Positions 6,080 to 8,299 of a stretch of DNA of 8,299 nt are shown in pieces. The notes beneath the pieces are model-generated. The model was not told the DNA's origin. It saw only the letters and a program-made list of their open reading frames with translations, and made no database searches. The first letter of the stretch is position 1. The number at the start of each line of letters is the position of its first letter. Location of the stretch: NCBI GenBank assembly GCA_002291495.1, contig DBAE01000189.1, positions 154 to 8,452 of the forward strand. The letters run 5' to 3'. A program made the translations under genes and the position numbers. The DNA is from Bacteriovoracaceae bacterium UBA1018. GTDB taxonomy: Bacteria; Bdellovibrionota; UBA1018.

Positions 6080-7906
6080 ATGCAAAGATCTCAGTACGTT
6101 CTAGTTCTTCTCATTTCAATTGTCTTTTCTGTTTTTTCGAAGTCGGTTCCAGCCTTTGCTGGTACAGGCGCTTATGCAGAACGTAAGATCAATTGCGCTG
6201 GGCTCTTTGATCATGAATACCGCGAAGAAGAAGGCCCAATTCTCTACGACCTAGACCATTACGAACCTTATGGGATCCCTCCAGTCGCAGAAGAGAAATC
6301 GTACTACGAAGAAATGGCCGTCAATGTCGAAGGCTTCTTTTACGCTCTTTTTCAGTATGCAGCCGCAAAAAATGATCCGACTTTCGTAGCTAAACTGGCT
6401 GATAAAGCAGCACTTGAGAAAGCGTATGTTGAATTGTTTATTTCACGTCTAAATAGTGAAAAAGAAGGGGTGAAAAAAATCTCTACATTTGCGGAGATCG
6501 ACGCTAGTCGTTTTCCAGAAGTCAGAAATGCTCGTAATGTAGCAAATTTTTCTGAATTGCTTCCAGCTATCCTCAAGGATTTTGACCTGTCCTTCGATGA
6601 AATTCAGATGCCGATGCTTTATAGCATTCAAGTCGCACAAAAGAAGGCTGCGCAACGCTTGCAAAAGGCAAATCAGTTAAGGAAGTTGCGTGAAGCAAAG
6701 AAACAAAACTCAACTTCAGATGCCACACCACTGAAGACAGTCAAGTCGCGAGGTAGTGCAGCGCCAGCGGTCCCGGCTGTAGTCAGTCAATTGGAAGTCA
6801 CTCGTAAGATTTTACCGATAACCACTGAAGCGGAAAGTATCTCTTCGATTAATTCTGCTTTGGGCGAATACTTTGTGATTAATAAAGATAAAACATTGTC
6901 CCTCTATAAGATGCCCACCTTTGGTTCACTCTCGCGCGTGGATGCAACTGTTGAAGGCACTGCAAATGCTCGCCTGGTCAGTGATCTTCGAGGAGACAAA
7001 TTGGCGTATGCGATCGATAGTAAGATCTACGTAGTCAGCTTGCTTTCGGGCAAGACGATCGAAACTATCGAAGCTCATGGATTCGGACATGGTATCTCCG
7101 GCTTGCGCCTCGATGAAGGTGCAAAAGCCCTCTCCATAACAGGCGCAAACGGCCGATTCATTATTTATGATCTCAATAAAGATGTTGAAAAGAGATTTGA
7201 TCCAGCCGAAAGAAAACTCGATAATATTGGAAGCCCATACAAGATCGCAGGGTTTTTTAAGACAAGAAAAGACTATTCGAGTCGCGTGATTGTCCACAAT
7301 CTGGGAATGATTGCTTTTGTCGATCGCAATTTGGAGATTGGATTTACTCCTCATACTTTTGATACGTTTATGGGAGTAGTCACTGCGGATCAATTTCAGG
7401 CTCAAGCCATCTCCAATGTTTTTGTCGATCAGTCAAAGCGATTGGTTTATGTGCTAACGACCTCTCAAGGCCAAACGTCAGTATTTAAGGTGTCTATCGA
7501 TGCGCCCAAATACGCTGAGCATTTCCCAGATTACTTAGCTCGGGTCCAGGTCTCGATCCCTGCCGGAATGGAAACGTTAGGAATTCTAAAATCGGAATAC
7601 TTTGTCTCTGCCGGTACAATCGAAGGCAAAGAAGGGTTCTATCTCCATCTCGCTAAGATCGGTGGACAAGGTTCGTTTCTTTATCGACTTCCAGATAGCA
7701 TAGAGCGTCCACGAATTCTTCAGATGAGTGAGTCTGGAGAAATTGTGTATGAAGAAGTCAGCCGTATCACAGGTAAGGTTGCCCTCTTTAAGGTTTCGCT
7801 CGACGTGAAGCAAAAGCCTGCCGGATCCACAGTCGCAGAGCCGACTCCTCCGAAAGAGGGAGCGGCTCAAAGTGAGTCAGCCCCGGCTTCAGAATCGGAT
7901 AGTTAG
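6080..7906 (+). CDS. Exported protein with coiled-coil and probable beta-propeller, function unknown
   Basis: The gene encodes 608 residues. Residues 1-27 form a Sec signal peptide (YVLVLLISIVFSVF core, cut after P-A-F-A at A27), so the protein is periplasmic or secreted. Three parts follow. Residues 28-185 are acidic and mostly helical, rich in Tyr and Glu, with a single Cys (C39). Residues 186-235 are a basic coiled-coil-like stretch (AQKKAAQRLQKANQLRKLRE) plus an Ala/Pro linker. Residues 240-575 are repeated beta-strand blades such as KLAYAIDSKIYVVSLLSGKT, GRFIIYDLNKDV and KRLVYVLTTSQGQTSVFKVS, the pattern of a WD40/YVTN-like beta-propeller. No catalytic motif is seen. The tail (576-608) is Pro/Ser/Glu/Ala-rich and ends ESAPASESDS, probably disordered. 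I do not recognise a named family; a scaffold or envelope-interaction role is inferred only from architecture. It starts 47 nt after trmO with its own ribosome binding site. Its last 18 bases overlap the convergent gene. Confidence 0.85.
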   Translation: MQRSQYVLVLLISIVFSVFSKSVPAFAGTGAYAERKINCAGLFDHEYREEEGPILYDLDHYEPYGIPPVAEEKSYYEEMAVNVEGFFYALFQYAAAKNDPTFVAKLADKAALEKAYVELFISRLNSEKEGVKKISTFAEIDASRFPEVRNARNVANFSELLPAILKDFDLSFDEIQMPMLYSIQVAQKKAAQRLQKANQLRKLREAKKQNSTSDATPLKTVKSRGSAAPAVPAVVSQLEVTRKILPITTEAESISSINSALGEYFVINKDKTLSLYKMPTFGSLSRVDATVEGTANARLVSDLRGDKLAYAIDSKIYVVSLLSGKTIETIEAHGFGHGISGLRLDEGAKALSITGANGRFIIYDLNKDVEKRFDPAERKLDNIGSPYKIAGFFKTRKDYSSRVIVHNLGMIAFVDRNLEIGFTPHTFDTFMGVVTADQFQAQAISNVFVDQSKRLVYVLTTSQGQTSVFKVSIDAPKYAEHFPDYLARVQVSIPAGMETLGILKSEYFVSAGTIEGKEGFYLHLAKIGGQGSFLYRLPDSIERPRILQMSESGEIVYEEVSRITGKVALFKVSLDVKQKPAGSTVAEPTPPKEGAAQSESAPASESDS

Positions 7907-8299
7907 ACCCGCGTAGTATTGCGCAATCTGATTATAGTAGGCCTGTAAGTGGAAGGTTTGGTTGAGCTCAATGCCGATCCCAACGGCGCTGCCGCTGCGA
8001 ATAAAGCTTCCACCTTTATTGTCGACTTCAATGCCGTACCCGTAGCTGAGTTGCACGTTGCTCAGGTTGATACCGAGAGCTGGTTTGACTCGAATACCTT
8101 CAAAATCTGTATTGGTGCTCGCATCGATCGCAATCAATGCGTTAGAGCCAAATCCGAAGGCGACACCGGCGCCATAGCTATCAATTCCGCCGTCGAGGCC
8201 AAAAGCTGCAACACCGACTGTTGCTCCGCCCATATCGTAGAGCATACCCACGTCGAAACCAACTCCACCGCCAGCGCCATCTCCGATACCGCGAGATGC
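7889..8299 (-). CDS. Outer-membrane beta-barrel-like protein, C-terminal part (5' end outside window)
   Basis: The minus-strand frame is open from the right edge to a TGA at 7889-7891, giving 136 residues. It is not a complete gene: an in-frame GTG at 8251 is internal, because 16 more codons (ASRGIGDGAGGGVGFD) continue the same pattern to the edge. The sequence is very rich in Gly, with alternating hydrophobic and polar residues in strand-length runs (GATVGVAAFGL, GAGVAFGFGS, SNVQLSYGYGIEV, SAVGIGIEL). It ends AQYYAGLTIRF, an amphipathic final strand with a terminal Phe. That is the established signature for BAM-dependent outer-membrane insertion. No family can be named and the signal peptide lies outside the window. 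The gene is tail-to-tail with the beta-propeller gene, with an 18-bp overlap of the two 3' ends. Confidence 0.8.
   Translation of the reverse strand, partial: ASRGIGDGAGGGVGFDVGMLYDMGGATVGVAAFGLDGGIDSYGAGVAFGFGSNALIAIDASTNTDFEGIRVKPALGINLSNVQLSYGYGIEVDNKGGSFIRSGSAVGIGIELNQTFHLQAYYNQIAQYYAGLTIRF

Noticed and set aside
8249..8251. GTG at 8251 (minus) as the start of a complete 120-residue barrel protein.
   Set aside because: The frame stays open to the window edge with the same Gly-rich strand pattern, and no signal peptide follows the GTG, so the gene is treated as partial.
8251..8264. 14-nt exact match (CGTCGAAACCAACT) to 811-824 inside dispersed-repeat copy 1.
   Set aside because: It lies in the coding sequence of the beta-barrel gene and the similarity stops at once on both sides; a match of this length is not very unlikely by chance in a window of this size.
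1..8299. CRISPR array, tRNA or rRNA genes, transposase or phage genes.
   Set aside because: No regularly spaced repeats, no cloverleaf-like sequence and no mobile-element protein motifs were seen on either strand.

Overview
The window looks like an ordinary chromosomal stretch of a Gram-negative bacterium. The evidence is Sec-type signal peptides on two proteins, a C-terminal fragment ending in the aromatic outer-membrane beta-barrel signature, and an E. coli-like TrmO. The base composition is moderate, and there is a long eukaryote-like (type 2) isoleucyl-tRNA synthetase. Together with secreted proteins of no recognised family, this is compatible with a Bdellovibrionota or deltaproteobacterial-type organism. 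That placement is a guess from gene style, not from a marker match.

Layout. Positions 1-248 hold the 3' end of an unrecognised plus-strand gene. It is followed closely by a GNAT acetyltransferase gene (288-765) that can only be read through by assuming two single-base deletions, so it is called a pseudogene. A convergent minus-strand gene (1617-919) encodes a small exported protein with a ParB/sulfiredoxin-like D-G-N-H-R-A-A motif near its C-terminus. This gene sits between two diverged copies of a ~61-64 bp direct repeat (790-850 and 1851-1914). The intergenic region upstream of ileS (about 1660-2022) is rich in short palindromes and 18-bp-spaced duplications. It includes a hairpin whose 3' arm overlaps the ileS ribosome binding site.

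Positions 2023-6032 form a two-gene translation operon. ileS charges tRNA-Ile. trmO methylates t6A37 of tRNA, and its TTG start is supported by a good Shine-Dalgarno 15 nt after the ileS stop. Next comes a 608-residue exported protein with a coiled-coil stretch and a probable beta-propeller (6080-7906). Its last 18 bases overlap the end of a convergent minus-strand gene running off the right edge, which encodes a glycine-rich outer-membrane beta-barrel-like protein.

I see no CRISPR array, tRNA/rRNA gene, insertion sequence or prophage gene. The parts most worth a second look are the repeat-flanked secreted ParB-like gene beside the decayed GNAT gene, and the structured ileS leader. I did not find a convincing new multi-gene system.
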